From NCBI GenBank assembly GCA_910578995.1, contig CAJTSY010000003.1, forward strand, positions 16,956-80,955: a DNA stretch of 64,000 bases. The letters are read 5' to 3'. This document shows positions 52,965-61,875 of this stretch, piece by piece (within the stretch, counting starts at the first letter, position 1; each line of letters starts with the position of its first letter). Origin of the DNA: an uncultured Acetatifactor sp. (GTDB lineage Bacteria; Bacillota; Clostridia; Lachnospirales; Lachnospiraceae). Position numbers and translations under genes: made by a program. The notes below the pieces were generated by a model, which made no database searches, had not been told where the DNA came from, and saw only the letters and a program-made list of their open reading frames with translations.

Positions 52965-53771
52965 ATGTGGAGAGATGTGGTGGGACTGTTCCGGGATTAC
53001 ATGGGGACGGGAATGATTTTCATATGGTATATGATAACCCTGCTGTACTTGTGGATAAATGAGAGGAGGAAGGACCTGCGGATCCTCTTTGTCTATATGC
53101 CGCTGATTCTGCTGCTTGTATACTTTAATCCGCTGTTCGCCGGACTGGTGTACAGAGCGGCAGGGGGAGAGGTGTATTACCGCATTCTGTGGCTGCTTCC
53201 CGTAACCGTTACCATTGCCTATGGCTGCGTGCAGATCAGCGGAAGAATCGCCCGGCTGCAGGCGCCCGGGGGGAGTTTTTTCCACGGAAAGGAAGGATTG
53301 CTGGGGGATCTCTTTTCCTTGTGTATGGCGGGAACCATAGCCCTGTCCGGCAGTTTCATTTACAGCAGCCCCCTTTTCTCAAAGGCGGAGAACATTTATC
53401 ATGTGCCGGAGAGCGTGGTTCATATCTGCGATGAGATCAATGTGCCCGGACGGGAGGTCATGGCCGCATTTCCTATGGAACTGGTGCCCTATGTAAGGCA
53501 GTATTCCCCGGTCACCTGCATGCCTTACGGAAGGGAAATGACCGTGGAGAGATGGGGGTATTACAACCCGCTTGCCGAAGCCATGAAACAGGAAGTCATC
53601 CAGTTGGAAACCCTGGTTCCCCTGATCCGCCAGGCCGGATGCCATTATTGTGTTTTCCGGGAGAACCAGAAGATACAGGGCATTCCGGAGGATTATGGAT
53701 GGGAGAAATTCCATGAAACTGACGGTTATGTCATCTACAGGGACCCGGTTACGGAGCTGGTGATTCCGTAA
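52965..53771 (+). CDS. Membrane protein with extracytoplasmic tail, second half of the two-part DUF6077-like system (copy 2)
   Basis: 268 residues, four helices (about 15-130), then an outer domain ending IYRDPVTELVIP. Helices and the phrase YYRILWLLPVTVTIAYG line up with YNYEWIWSLVPLTVVTGYG of the 8630 product. The start ATG 52965 has GAGGGGAGG at good distance, so the split from the upstream gene is a real gene boundary and not a sequencing frameshift. A terminator lies just behind it, within the 3' part of the convergent SGNH-like gene, which overlaps this gene by 23 bases. Confidence 0.75.
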   Translation: MWRDVVGLFRDYMGTGMIFIWYMITLLYLWINERRKDLRILFVYMPLILLLVYFNPLFAGLVYRAAGGEVYYRILWLLPVTVTIAYGCVQISGRIARLQAPGGSFFHGKEGLLGDLFSLCMAGTIALSGSFIYSSPLFSKAENIYHVPESVVHICDEINVPGREVMAAFPMELVPYVRQYSPVTCMPYGREMTVERWGYYNPLAEAMKQEVIQLETLVPLIRQAGCHYCVFRENQKIQGIPEDYGWEKFHETDGYVIYRDPVTELVIP

Positions 53772-54939
53772 CCGTTCTGGAGGGATCCCGGTCGCTGAAG
53801 TAGTTGAGCGCGTAGACGAAGCGCTCGGCTACTTTTTTTCTGCCTTCCAGGTTCAGGTGCAGGTGGTCCGTGAGGTACTTGTCAGCATCATCCTCGTTGA
53901 TGGTGCCGTACAGGTTGTCCACAAAGGTGACCATTCTGGAAGAACAGGAGGCGAACTGCTTGATGACATAGGTGCTCAGCACGTCCTCTCCGTACCGCTG
54001 GATGTCGCTGCTGATATAGTTTCCGTCTTCGTCCAGTCCGTAGGCATAGGTGGGGGACAGAACCATGACACGGATGTGGGGGGCACAGAAACGCAGCAGT
54101 TCGATGGTGGATTCCGTGCTGCCGGTAAACTGTGTGAGATCCGTGGAATTGCCGTCGTTGTACATGGCGTGTCCGGCCAGGTAGTCACTGCCGTCGTACA
54201 TCAGGACGACTACATCTATATCGGCAAAATCCAGGGACACCAATGTGTTAAATACTTCCTGCGCCTCGGGAGGAGCGTTTTCTCCCAACGCTTCCAGGCC
54301 TGCCTGGTAATCATCCTCAAAGGAACGGGGAAAAGCCATGCCAAGGGAGCACAGCCAGTAGGGATTGAAGATGTCCAGGGGATTGGTCCGGGGATCCAGT
54401 TCTCCGGCTTCCGCCGCCAGATAACTGCCGCTGACGGAGCAGTTGTAGACCGTGGCGCCGGTCATATCCCGGATCATATTGGCCAGGCTGTCCGGGGCGT
54501 CCCTGTCGTCCGCAAAGGGGGCGTTGCCCAGCAGCAAAATGGTGGAATCCGCCCCGTAGTGCCTGTACAGGGGATTTCCCTCCGCGTCGAACAGGGGAAG
54601 GATGGTGTCGAAGTTTTCCTCAAGGGTGCCGGGGCCGTCCTTGAAGATTTCGTCCAGGTCCACAAGGACGCCGAAATTCATGATCTTATAGACAATGCCG
54701 GCGATGAAGAGCAGGAATACCACACCCAGCACCACATGGATATTAATGCGGGAGAGGAAACCTCTCTTTCCCGGTTTCCCGTTTTTTTCCCCGGAAGGTG
54801 TTCCGGAAGAATGCTCCGGGGAGGGGGACGCTTTTGAGGAGTCTATGGACTCGTTGGATTCCAGGTCTATGATATCTATATCCGGTATGGGCATCTGAGC
54901 TGCCTTCTGATTTTCGCTGGTATTTTTCCTGTTTTTCAT
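53749..54939 (-). CDS. SGNH-like membrane protein with altered block I (possible pseudo-enzyme)
   Basis: 396 residues: an acidic cytoplasmic start (about 1-60), one helix (about 68-88) and an outer SGNH-like domain. It shares TGATVYNCSVSGS with the other two SGNH proteins of the window. Block V is kept (DHLHLN). In block I the usual GDS is replaced: TILLLGNAPFADD has Gly-Asn-Ala, so the nucleophile Ser is missing. Block III reads MYDGSDYLAG, with Ser for the oxyanion-hole Asn. It is therefore probably inactive as a hydrolase, or uses another chemistry. It converges on the gene at 52965. ATG 54939 has GGAGATC upstream. Confidence 0.82.
   Translation of the reverse strand: MKNRKNTSENQKAAQMPIPDIDIIDLESNESIDSSKASPSPEHSSGTPSGEKNGKPGKRGFLSRINIHVVLGVVFLLFIAGIVYKIMNFGVLVDLDEIFKDGPGTLEENFDTILPLFDAEGNPLYRHYGADSTILLLGNAPFADDRDAPDSLANMIRDMTGATVYNCSVSGSYLAAEAGELDPRTNPLDIFNPYWLCSLGMAFPRSFEDDYQAGLEALGENAPPEAQEVFNTLVSLDFADIDVVVLMYDGSDYLAGHAMYNDGNSTDLTQFTGSTESTIELLRFCAPHIRVMVLSPTYAYGLDEDGNYISSDIQRYGEDVLSTYVIKQFASCSSRMVTFVDNLYGTINEDDADKYLTDHLHLNLEGRKKVAERFVYALNYFSDRDPSRTVTESPAP
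53800..53839 (+). terminator. Intrinsic terminator inside an opposing gene
   Basis: A 12-bp stem (53800-53811 with 53821-53832, two G-U pairs), 9-base loop, then seven T. It ends plus-strand transcription from 50.4-53.8 kb, while the same bases encode the C-terminal part of the minus-strand SGNH-like protein. Confidence 0.75.
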
Positions 54940-55381
54940 GGGGATCTCCGTTTCTTATATTTGTGTATTCCCATTGCGTTCCGGCTGGGCTGCGGGAGTT
55001 TTGTTATTATTTTACTATTATGGAACCGGAAAGTCTACATTATTAATTCGATTTAAAAGATTTTAAGAAATTATGAAGAAAAGGGGCAGAAGGGAGAAAG
55101 CGGGAAAATAGGCAGCCCCGGTTTTCAAGATTAGATTGAAGTGATTATGCCTCTATATTAGAATGGATTCAGTGGAAGAGTGGACGCTAAAAGATAGTAG
55201 GAGGCGGCAGGAACCGGAAGCGCTGCAGAGGCAATATCTGGACTTCTTAAGGAATCTTTTGAAGGTTTTAAGAAATTAAAGAAATTATGAAGAAATGTAC
55301 TTCTCCCTTGAAGAAGCAGGTATAAAATGCTATAATATTACAAAATTATTACGTTTATGGTCTTGGGAGAGGATGGATATT
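54940..55381. other. 442-base divergent spacer with direct repeats
   Basis: AT-rich region between the minus-strand SGNH-like gene and the large GH25 gene. TTTTAAGAAATTATGAAGAA occurs at 55061 and a near copy with an insertion is at 55266-55293. The right copy sits just upstream of the -35 box at 55308, and TTAAG elements there recur roughly every 11 bases, a spacing typical of OmpR/PhoB-type regulator sites. I see no gene. Confidence 0.6.
55308..55336 (+). promoter_or_regulatory. Sigma-A promoter for the large GH25 gene
   Basis: TTGAAG at 55308-55313, 17-base spacer, TATAAT at 55331-55336. Confidence 0.75.
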
Positions 55382-58300
55382 ATGAAAAAATTATTCCGGC
55401 ATGCCGGAAAGTCCGGCGGAGTAAGGGAAGGGGCGGACCGGAGGAAAGATGAATGGGAATATGACTGGGACGGCGTGGGGGAGGAACCTGGGCTAGAGGC
55501 GGATTATTCCATAGAGGAAGGTTCCGGGGACGAAGCGTACTACATAGAGGAAGAGGAGCCTGAACCGGAGAAAGACTATGCTGCGGCGGAAGAAGCTGGG
55601 GACGAAGTGTATTACACCGAAGATGCTGAACCCGAAGAAGCTTATTTCCCGGAGGACATTGGGGACGAAGTGTATTATGCTGAAGAAGCGGAGCCTGGAG
55701 CGGAAGAGAGCCATTTTGTGGAGGAGTCCGCGGGGGATACATATTCCGGGGATGAGTTTTATGAAGAAGATACCGACGCCGACTGGGATGGGTTTTATTA
55801 CGGGGAAGAAAGTGAGCCGGAAGAGTCCGCGGAGGATGGCTTCGGGGATGAGACCTGGCAGTCCGGAACGCCCCGGCCTGTGACGGAAAGGAGGCGGCTC
55901 CCGGCCCGGAAACCGAAGGCAGGTTTTTTTGCATGGATTGGAAACGCCGTCCGCAGTATGGACGTGATGGACAGGGTGATGGTGGCGGTGGGGGTCGCCG
56001 TACTGGTGATGGCTGTGGTGACAGGAGCCGTTTTCATCAATTTCAACCTGAAGGAAAGGCAGTTGTCTGATTTTGCCGATGTGGGCACACAGCTGGACGG
56101 AATCAGCCTGATTGGGGAGGCCGGTCTGCTGGCCGTTGCAAACGTGCAGATGGCGAAAATGGGTGCGGCCGCAGTTCAGCCGGAGGAGGAGCCGCGAAAA
56201 GAGTACGATGAGACCGGCTATGAGCGGGATGTGTCTGTTGAACCCGACTTTACCTCTGTACAGAAAGACTTAAAGATTAAATTCCTCAACCGGAAAAACG
56301 ATAAACTGGTTGCAAATGTTCCTTTTTCCGTATCGATAACGGATCCGGAGGGCAAGTCTCACATCTGGTCCGACGACGATATGGACGGCATTATCTATAA
56401 AAAGGATATTGCGCCGGGAACCTATGAAGTGGCCATGGAGCCGCTGACAGATGAAAAATATGCCGGCTATACTCTGTTTACCGACAGGCGTTCCGTGGAA
56501 GTGAAGAAGGAGATTGCCTACAGCAAGGTAAACGTGGCGAATGAGGTAAAGAAGGAAAGCGAAGTGGACGTGTCAAAGGAGGACACCCGGAAGAACGAGA
56601 CTGCAGTGGAGTCTGCGCTTCAGGATACTGTGTCCTGGGTGGAGAGCAAGGTGGTCTCGGCGACTTATCATGAGGTGGCGAAGAGCACTATTCCGGATCC
56701 CCTGACCCTCTCCCTGGCCAGAGGTATCCTGCATATGAGTGTGCAGGATGTGACAGTGGGAGGGACGGCGCGGACAGGGGAAGGCAGTGTGGACGGCGCT
56801 TCCCGGACTTCGGAGGGGACGGTACCCGGCGGGGCTGAAGAACCTACGCCTGAACCTACGCCTGAGCCAACGCCTGAACCTACGCCTGAACCCACTCCTG
56901 AGCCAACGCCTGAACCTACCTCGGAGCCAACGCCTGAACCGACTCCGGTACCTACCCAGAGCCCGACCCCGGTGCCTGCCCAGAGCCCGACTCCGGTACC
57001 TGCCCAGAGCCCGACCCCGGTGCCGACCCAGAGCCCGACCCCGGTGCCGACCCAGAGCCCGACTCCGGTACCTACCCAGAGTCCTACGCCGGAACCCACC
57101 CATACACCGACCCCTGCTCCGGGGCTGGGCACGGTGACCGTTACGCCCGGGGAACTCAACGGGACAGCGGGCGCTGTTATGGCGGCGCTGGCCAGTGCTT
57201 CGGGATTTACGGAAGGGTATAATGTGGTATATGCCGTATCCTCCAGCGACGGGGCGGTGGCAACGGCCACCATTGATGCGGGGGGCAATCTCAATGTGAC
57301 TGCCGTGGGAGCGGGAACCGCCGTGCTTACCGTGACGGCGAACTATGAGAACGGCAGCGGGGAAACCCAGGCCTCGGCCTCTCTGCGCGTGAATGTGGCG
57401 GGTGGAAGGCGCAGCGTGAAACTTGACAAGACTACAGTGACAGTATACACCCAGGCATCTGTAACACTGCAGGCGGAGGTGGCTAATGCCCTCTCCACAT
57501 CTCCGGTGACGGCCCAGTCGTCCGACGCGGAGGTGGCGGCAGTAAGCGTGGACGGCAAGACCATTACGGTAACAGGCGTGGGGGAAGGAACCGCGGTCAT
57601 CACTGTAAGGCATATGGAGCTTGGCCAGGAGGTCAGCGCCACCTGCACCGTCACGGTGAAGACCCATCCCAGGGATGATAAGCTGACGCTGCTGAAGGAT
57701 GGGGAAGGGCAGCAGCTTTATGTGATGGAGGGCTCTAACTACCGTCAGGCTGTGAGGGCAGACTATTACACTGCCGATAAGTTTTTTGTAAAAGGCGACG
57801 CAAAATACACAGGATGGCAGACTCTGGAGGGGAAAGTGTATTACTTTACATCCGGCGGTGACAAGGTAACCGGGGAACAAGTCATTCAGGGGGCGAAATA
57901 CAATTTTGCCAGCGACGGCTCTCTGGTGACGGGAAGCAATGGAAGCCAGGGAATCGACGTCTCCAAGTGGAACGGAACCATCGATTGGAACGCCGTAAAG
58001 AACTCGGGAATTTCCTATGTGATCATCCGCTGCGGATACAGAGGGTCCGCCCAGGGCAAACTGATAGAGGATCCCAGATTTGATACCAATATCAAGGGGG
58101 CCACGGCTGCGGGGCTGAAGGTGGGCGTGTACTTTTTCTCCCAGGCGGTAGACGAGGTGGAGGCGGTGGAGGAAGCTTCCATGGTGCTGGACCAGATTGG
58201 CCGGTACAACATTTCCTACCCGGTCTTCCTGGATGTGGAAGCCAGCGGCGGCCGGGGGGACAAGATCGACAAGGCTGCCCGGACAGCAGTGTGCAAGGCA

Positions 58301-58534
58301 TTCTGCCAGACCATCCAGAATTCGGGCTACACGGCAGGCATTTATTCCAACAAGGTATGGCTTGAGGGAAAAATCGACGCGGGCAGCCTGAGCGCATATA
58401 AGATCTGGCTGGCCCAGTATGCGGCAAGCCCCACCTACAAGGGACGGTATGACCTGTGGCAGTATCGGTCTACAGGAAGCGTCAGCGGGGTCAGCGGCGA
58501 TGTGGATATGAATATCAGTTATCTTGGCTATTGA
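55382..58534 (+). CDS. Large multidomain GH25 cell-wall hydrolase
   Basis: 1050 residues. The order is: acidic cytoplasmic region with GDEVYY repeats (about 1-175); one membrane helix (about 195-215); a SpaA-like beta domain with [10 protein letters not shown] (about 290-380); a Pro-rich stalk of PTPEPTP, then SPTPVP units (about 485-580); two Big2-type Ig domains (about 580-760); wall-binding-like repeats with [17 protein letters not shown] (about 800-850); and a C-terminal GH25 muramidase (about 857-1050). In the last, [13 protein letters not shown] and [10 protein letters not shown] carry the Asp and Glu of the active site. It cuts the MurNAc-GlcNAc bond. ATG 55382 is nine bases after GGGAGAGG; ATG 55373 is too close. 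The smaller paralog is at 62735. Confidence 0.9.
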   Translation: MKKLFRHAGKSGGVREGADRRKDEWEYDWDGVGEEPGLEADYSIEEGSGDEAYYIEEEEPEPEKDYAAAEEAGDEVYYTEDAEPEEAYFPEDIGDEVYYAEEAEPGAEESHFVEESAGDTYSGDEFYEEDTDADWDGFYYGEESEPEESAEDGFGDETWQSGTPRPVTERRRLPARKPKAGFFAWIGNAVRSMDVMDRVMVAVGVAVLVMAVVTGAVFINFNLKERQLSDFADVGTQLDGISLIGEAGLLAVANVQMAKMGAAAVQPEEEPRKEYDETGYERDVSVEPDFTSVQKDLKIKFLNRKNDKLVANVPFSVSITDPEGKSHIWSDDDMDGIIYKKDIAPGTYEVAMEPLTDEKYAGYTLFTDRRSVEVKKEIAYSKVNVANEVKKESEVDVSKEDTRKNETAVESALQDTVSWVESKVVSATYHEVAKSTIPDPLTLSLARGILHMSVQDVTVGGTARTGEGSVDGASRTSEGTVPGGAEEPTPEPTPEPTPEPTPEPTPEPTPEPTSEPTPEPTPVPTQSPTPVPAQSPTPVPAQSPTPVPTQSPTPVPTQSPTPVPTQSPTPEPTHTPTPAPGLGTVTVTPGELNGTAGAVMAALASASGFTEGYNVVYAVSSSDGAVATATIDAGGNLNVTAVGAGTAVLTVTANYENGSGETQASASLRVNVAGGRRSVKLDKTTVTVYTQASVTLQAEVANALSTSPVTAQSSDAEVAAVSVDGKTITVTGVGEGTAVITVRHMELGQEVSATCTVTVKTHPRDDKLTLLKDGEGQQLYVMEGSNYRQAVRADYYTADKFFVKGDAKYTGWQTLEGKVYYFTSGGDKVTGEQVIQGAKYNFASDGSLVTGSNGSQGIDVSKWNGTIDWNAVKNSGISYVIIRCGYRGSAQGKLIEDPRFDTNIKGATAAGLKVGVYFFSQAVDEVEAVEEASMVLDQIGRYNISYPVFLDVEASGGRGDKIDKAARTAVCKAFCQTIQNSGYTAGIYSNKVWLEGKIDAGSLSAYKIWLAQYAASPTYKGRYDLWQYRSTGSVSGVSGDVDMNISYLGY
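56836..57120 (+). repeat. Pro-rich stalk repeats in the GH25 gene
   Basis: About 18-bp units encoding PTPEPT, then 24-bp units encoding PVPTQSPT and PVPAQSPT. All keep the reading frame; length is probably variable. Confidence 0.85.
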
Positions 58535-58600
58535 TCCGGATGCGCAAAGAGGAGCTGCCGCACGCCCGCTGTGAACGGAGAGAACAGTGAAAAAGAGAAT

Positions 58601-58667
58601 CCTGCGCCTGGTGGAATGCTGCCTGACGGGTTGCCAGAGGGCGGCTTTCCACCGGGGGCAGGTTTTT
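58601..58667 (+). terminator. Long-stem terminator after the GH25 gene
   Basis: A 16-bp stem with one mismatch and one G-U pair (58601-58616 with 58647-58662), a structured 30-base loop, then TTTTT. Confidence 0.7.
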
Positions 58668-58726
58668 ATGTTACGGTTCATGGCAGCCTGTTTTGACGCA
58701 TGCAGTTTTTACCGGTCTTTCGTCGG

Positions 58727-58755
58727 TTGACAGATTATGGCAGAATCAGTATAAT
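58727..58755 (+). promoter_or_regulatory. Consensus sigma-A promoter for the GT-C gene at 58800
   Basis: Perfect TTGACA at 58727-58732, 17-base spacer, perfect TATAAT at 58750-58755. Confidence 0.9.
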
Positions 58756-58799
58756 GATTAAGTCTGATAGATTTTGCAGGATAAAGGAGAACAGGTAAA

Positions 58800-60665
58800 A
58801 TGCAGGCTGTAATATTCGGGTTTATGGTGCCGGTGATACCTCTGCTGGTCTGGAAGCTGTATAACAGGGAGAAAGAGCTGACCGCGGTGCAGGCAGGGGG
58901 GCGTTATGTGGTCTATACCCTGCTGTGCACCCTGTTTACCAGCGGGGTGATGGCGTTTCTGTCCGACGAAGGTACTTCTTTTATGGAGAAGATGGACAAG
59001 TCGCCCGGATTTGTGCTGAAATTCCTGTTTGTCCAGGGGGTGGCCGCGGGGCTGGTCAGCGGGGCGGAATGGGCCTGGAGCACGGGAAGGATAAAGGTGG
59101 CGGTGGACTGGGAGGGATACAGGGAATCCCTGGCGGGGAGGATCTGCCGGAAATTCCTGTTTCCTGCGGCGCTGCCCCTGCTGGCGGTGTTTGTGGTGGG
59201 CATGAACGCCACCCTGATGAACGACAATGTGGTATGGGGGGACGAGGCTTATACCTGCAATGCCATACGAAACGGTCTGGACGGCATCTTTCAGATTCTG
59301 ACGCTGCAGGAGAATCATCCGCCCCTTCATTTTCTATGGCTGAAAGGATTTGCAGAGCTTTTTGGATATACGGTTCCGGTATATCATTTCGCCTCCTTTG
59401 TGCCCTTCTGTATCGGCATCCTTCTGGCGGTGGTCTGGCTGAGAAAGCGGTATGGAAACCTGCCGGCGGCATTTTTTGTCGTCCTGTCAGGGCTTTCGGC
59501 GCCCTGCCTGGAATATAACATGGAGATCCGGATGTATGCCCTGGCTTTCCTGGGGATGGCCGGATGCTATTACTGTGTGGGAAGGATTCTGGAGGGCAGT
59601 AAGGCGGCGGGCTGGATCGGCATGGTATTCTGGGCCTGTGTGGCGGCCTATTCCCATTATTATGCCCTGGTGGCGGCGGCAATTATGATGGCTGCAGGCT
59701 GTGTGGCGGCTTACCTGCGGTTCCGGGGCAGGATCTGGATCAAGGGGGTTGTGTCCGTGGCGGTGTTTGCGGCGGCATACGCGCCCTGGCTGAGCCAGGT
59801 GTTCCGTGCCACCAGGCATGTCAGCGGCAGCTGGTGGATGACGGAGATAGAAAGCCTGGGGCTGAGCCTTACCATGATAGGCTGCGGTGCAGGTATGTAC
59901 AGGATTGTCCTTTTTCTCCTGGCGCTGTTTGCCGCGGGGCTGTTCCTCACGGAATCCTCCCTGTTCAGGGCTGAGAAGGGGGAGACGGGACTTACTCTCC
60001 GGGTGACTACGCCTTCCGTCCGGGGATGGTCTGCCGGGACGTATACCTTTGCGGTGGGGATCGTGACCATAGCGGGAACCCTGCTCTTTGCCTACGGGCT
60101 CAGCGTTTTCATACGGCCCCTTGTGACAGGCCGTTACCTTTATCCTCTCAGTGCCGTCACGGCGATTATGCTGGCAGTGGGATCCGAACGATTGCTGCGC
60201 CGGCTGGAGAAGGCGGGAAAGGATTGTGGCAGAAGGTGGATGACGGGGGCTGGGAAATGCGTGTTGGTCCTGATCCTGGCCGTTCTGCTTCTCCGGGGGA
60301 TGGACAATTATAAAGCTTTTAAAGCCACGGTGAGGGATGAGGATGGGAAAACGGCGCAGACCCTTTCACTGATCGGGGAGCCCGGGGAAGACACCCAGTT
60401 TGTGAGCAACAACATCCAGCATCTCGCATGGACGGTGCTCGACTATTACTATCCGGGGGCACAGATTGTGAACGGTTCCTTCCGGGAGGCCGCCGGGGAC
60501 GATGTCTGGTATTTCTCCCCCACCTTCTTAAACGAAGAGGAGAGGGAGGCCATTGAGGATATGGGTTATATGCTCACGGCGAATTACGGAGACCAACAGC
60601 TTGGAAAATATCCTTTCCTGTTGTATCATTTTGAGAGGATTCAGGAGACTGAGCCCGGGGAATAA
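58800..60665 (+). CDS. GT-C (GT39-like) membrane glycosyltransferase
   Basis: 621 residues with about twelve helices. The first large outer loop has NVVWGDEAYTCNAIR with the Asp-Glu pair used by GT39/GT83 enzymes, then QENHPPLHFLWLKG and EIRMYALAFLG, both typical of the family. Compare MDELLSF and NHPPLHFMLLH in the 37036 product; the two are clear relatives. A ~90-residue outer domain ends the protein. The donor should be a polyprenyl-phosphate sugar and the acceptor a surface polymer. AAAGGAGAACAGG precedes ATG 58800, which has the best promoter in the window, and rfbB follows. Confidence 0.88.
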   Translation: MQAVIFGFMVPVIPLLVWKLYNREKELTAVQAGGRYVVYTLLCTLFTSGVMAFLSDEGTSFMEKMDKSPGFVLKFLFVQGVAAGLVSGAEWAWSTGRIKVAVDWEGYRESLAGRICRKFLFPAALPLLAVFVVGMNATLMNDNVVWGDEAYTCNAIRNGLDGIFQILTLQENHPPLHFLWLKGFAELFGYTVPVYHFASFVPFCIGILLAVVWLRKRYGNLPAAFFVVLSGLSAPCLEYNMEIRMYALAFLGMAGCYYCVGRILEGSKAAGWIGMVFWACVAAYSHYYALVAAAIMMAAGCVAAYLRFRGRIWIKGVVSVAVFAAAYAPWLSQVFRATRHVSGSWWMTEIESLGLSLTMIGCGAGMYRIVLFLLALFAAGLFLTESSLFRAEKGETGLTLRVTTPSVRGWSAGTYTFAVGIVTIAGTLLFAYGLSVFIRPLVTGRYLYPLSAVTAIMLAVGSERLLRRLEKAGKDCGRRWMTGAGKCVLVLILAVLLLRGMDNYKAFKATVRDEDGKTAQTLSLIGEPGEDTQFVSNNIQHLAWTVLDYYYPGAQIVNGSFREAAGDDVWYFSPTFLNEEEREAIEDMGYMLTANYGDQQLGKYPFLLYHFERIQETEPGE

Positions 60666-60673
60666 GGAATGGA

Positions 60674-60701
60674 ACTGATATTTTAAGTAATACTAATATA
60701 A
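60674..60701 (+). promoter_or_regulatory. Possible promoter before rfbB
   Basis: CTGATA near 60674 and TATAAT at about 60696 with a short 16-base spacer in an AT-rich spacer. The -10 is good, the -35 weak. Confidence 0.4.
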
Positions 60702-60727
60702 TCAATCTAAAAGTTAGGAGAGAAAAA

Positions 60728-61810
60728 ATGCGAACTTATCTGGTAACGGGCGGAGCCGGTTTCATCGGTTCCAATTACATTCACTACATGTTCCGGAAAT
60801 ATGGCGATGATATCCGCATCATCAATGTGGATCTGCTGACCTATGCGGGGAACCTGGAGAATCTGAAAAGTCTGGAGGGGAATCCGAATTACACTTTTGT
60901 GAAGGCGGATATCTGTGACAAGGAGGCCATCTCCCGGATCTTTGCGGAGAACGACATCGACAGGGTGGTGCACTTTGCGGCGGAGAGCCATGTGGACAGG
61001 AGCATCCGCAATCCCGAGGTATTTGTGCAGACCAATGTGCTGGGGACGGCTGTGATGCTCAACTGCGCCAAGGCTGCGTGGGAGCTGCCGGACGGAAGCT
61101 TCCGGGAGGGGAAGAAATTCCTCCATGTGTCCACCGACGAGGTGTACGGCTCCCTGCCGGAGGATGAGAATGCGTTCTTTTATGAGACAACGCCCTATGA
61201 TCCCCACAGTCCCTATTCCGCAAGCAAGGCATCGTCGGATATGCTGGTGAAGTCCTACATGGACACCTACCGTTTCCCGGCCAATATCACCAACTGTTCC
61301 AACAACTACGGCCCTTACCAGTTTCCGGAGAAGATGATCCCGCTGATGATTAATAACGCCCTTCAGGGAAAGAAGCTTCCGGTATACGGCGACGGGAAAA
61401 ATGTCCGGGACTGGCTGTATGTGGACGACCACGCCAAGGCCATCGACATGGTTCAGGAGCAGGGGCGGCTGTTTGAGACCTACAATATCGGGGGGCATAA
61501 CGAGAAGCAGAACCTGGAGATTATCCACACGATTCTGGAAGTGCTGCAGGAGAAACTGCCTGACGGGGATCCCAGAAAGGCCCATGTGACCCCGGATCTG
61601 ATCCAGTTTGTGGAGGACCGCAAGGGACATGACCGCAGATATGCCATCGCCCCTGACAAGATCAAGGCGGAGATCGGATGGTTCCCGGAAACCATGTTTA
61701 AGGACGGTATCAGGAAGACGATTGAATGGTATTTTGAACATGAGGACTGGATGAAAAATGTGACAAGCGGCGACTACCAGAAGTATTATACGGAGATGTA
61801 CGGAAAATAA
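60728..61810 (+). CDS. rfbB: dTDP-glucose 4,6-dehydratase
   Basis: Converts dTDP-glucose to dTDP-4-keto-6-deoxyglucose, the precursor of dTDP-Fuc4N (by RffA at 49037) and of dTDP-L-rhamnose. 360-residue SDR with the NAD loop VTGGAGFIGSNYI at 6-18, FAAESHVDRSI, catalytic STDEVYG and YSASKASSDMLV (Tyr-x3-Lys), and NNYGPYQFPEKMIPL. GTTAGGAGAG precedes ATG 60728. rfbA follows after 65 bases. RfbC and RfbD, needed for rhamnose, are not in the window but might lie past the right end. Confidence 0.97.
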   Translation: MRTYLVTGGAGFIGSNYIHYMFRKYGDDIRIINVDLLTYAGNLENLKSLEGNPNYTFVKADICDKEAISRIFAENDIDRVVHFAAESHVDRSIRNPEVFVQTNVLGTAVMLNCAKAAWELPDGSFREGKKFLHVSTDEVYGSLPEDENAFFYETTPYDPHSPYSASKASSDMLVKSYMDTYRFPANITNCSNNYGPYQFPEKMIPLMINNALQGKKLPVYGDGKNVRDWLYVDDHAKAIDMVQEQGRLFETYNIGGHNEKQNLEIIHTILEVLQEKLPDGDPRKAHVTPDLIQFVEDRKGHDRRYAIAPDKIKAEIGWFPETMFKDGIRKTIEWYFEHEDWMKNVTSGDYQKYYTEMYGK

Positions 61811-61875
61811 AGGCGGCCGGACAGGGGGAAATCCCTCTGCCAGGTTTATGACAGGGAGAAAAGGGAGGAGCAGCG

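Noticed and set aside
56573..58681. 702-codon open frame on the minus strand
   Set aside because: Shadow of the GH25 gene; the composition (Arg/His/Gly runs) mirrors the Pro-rich repeats on the other strand.
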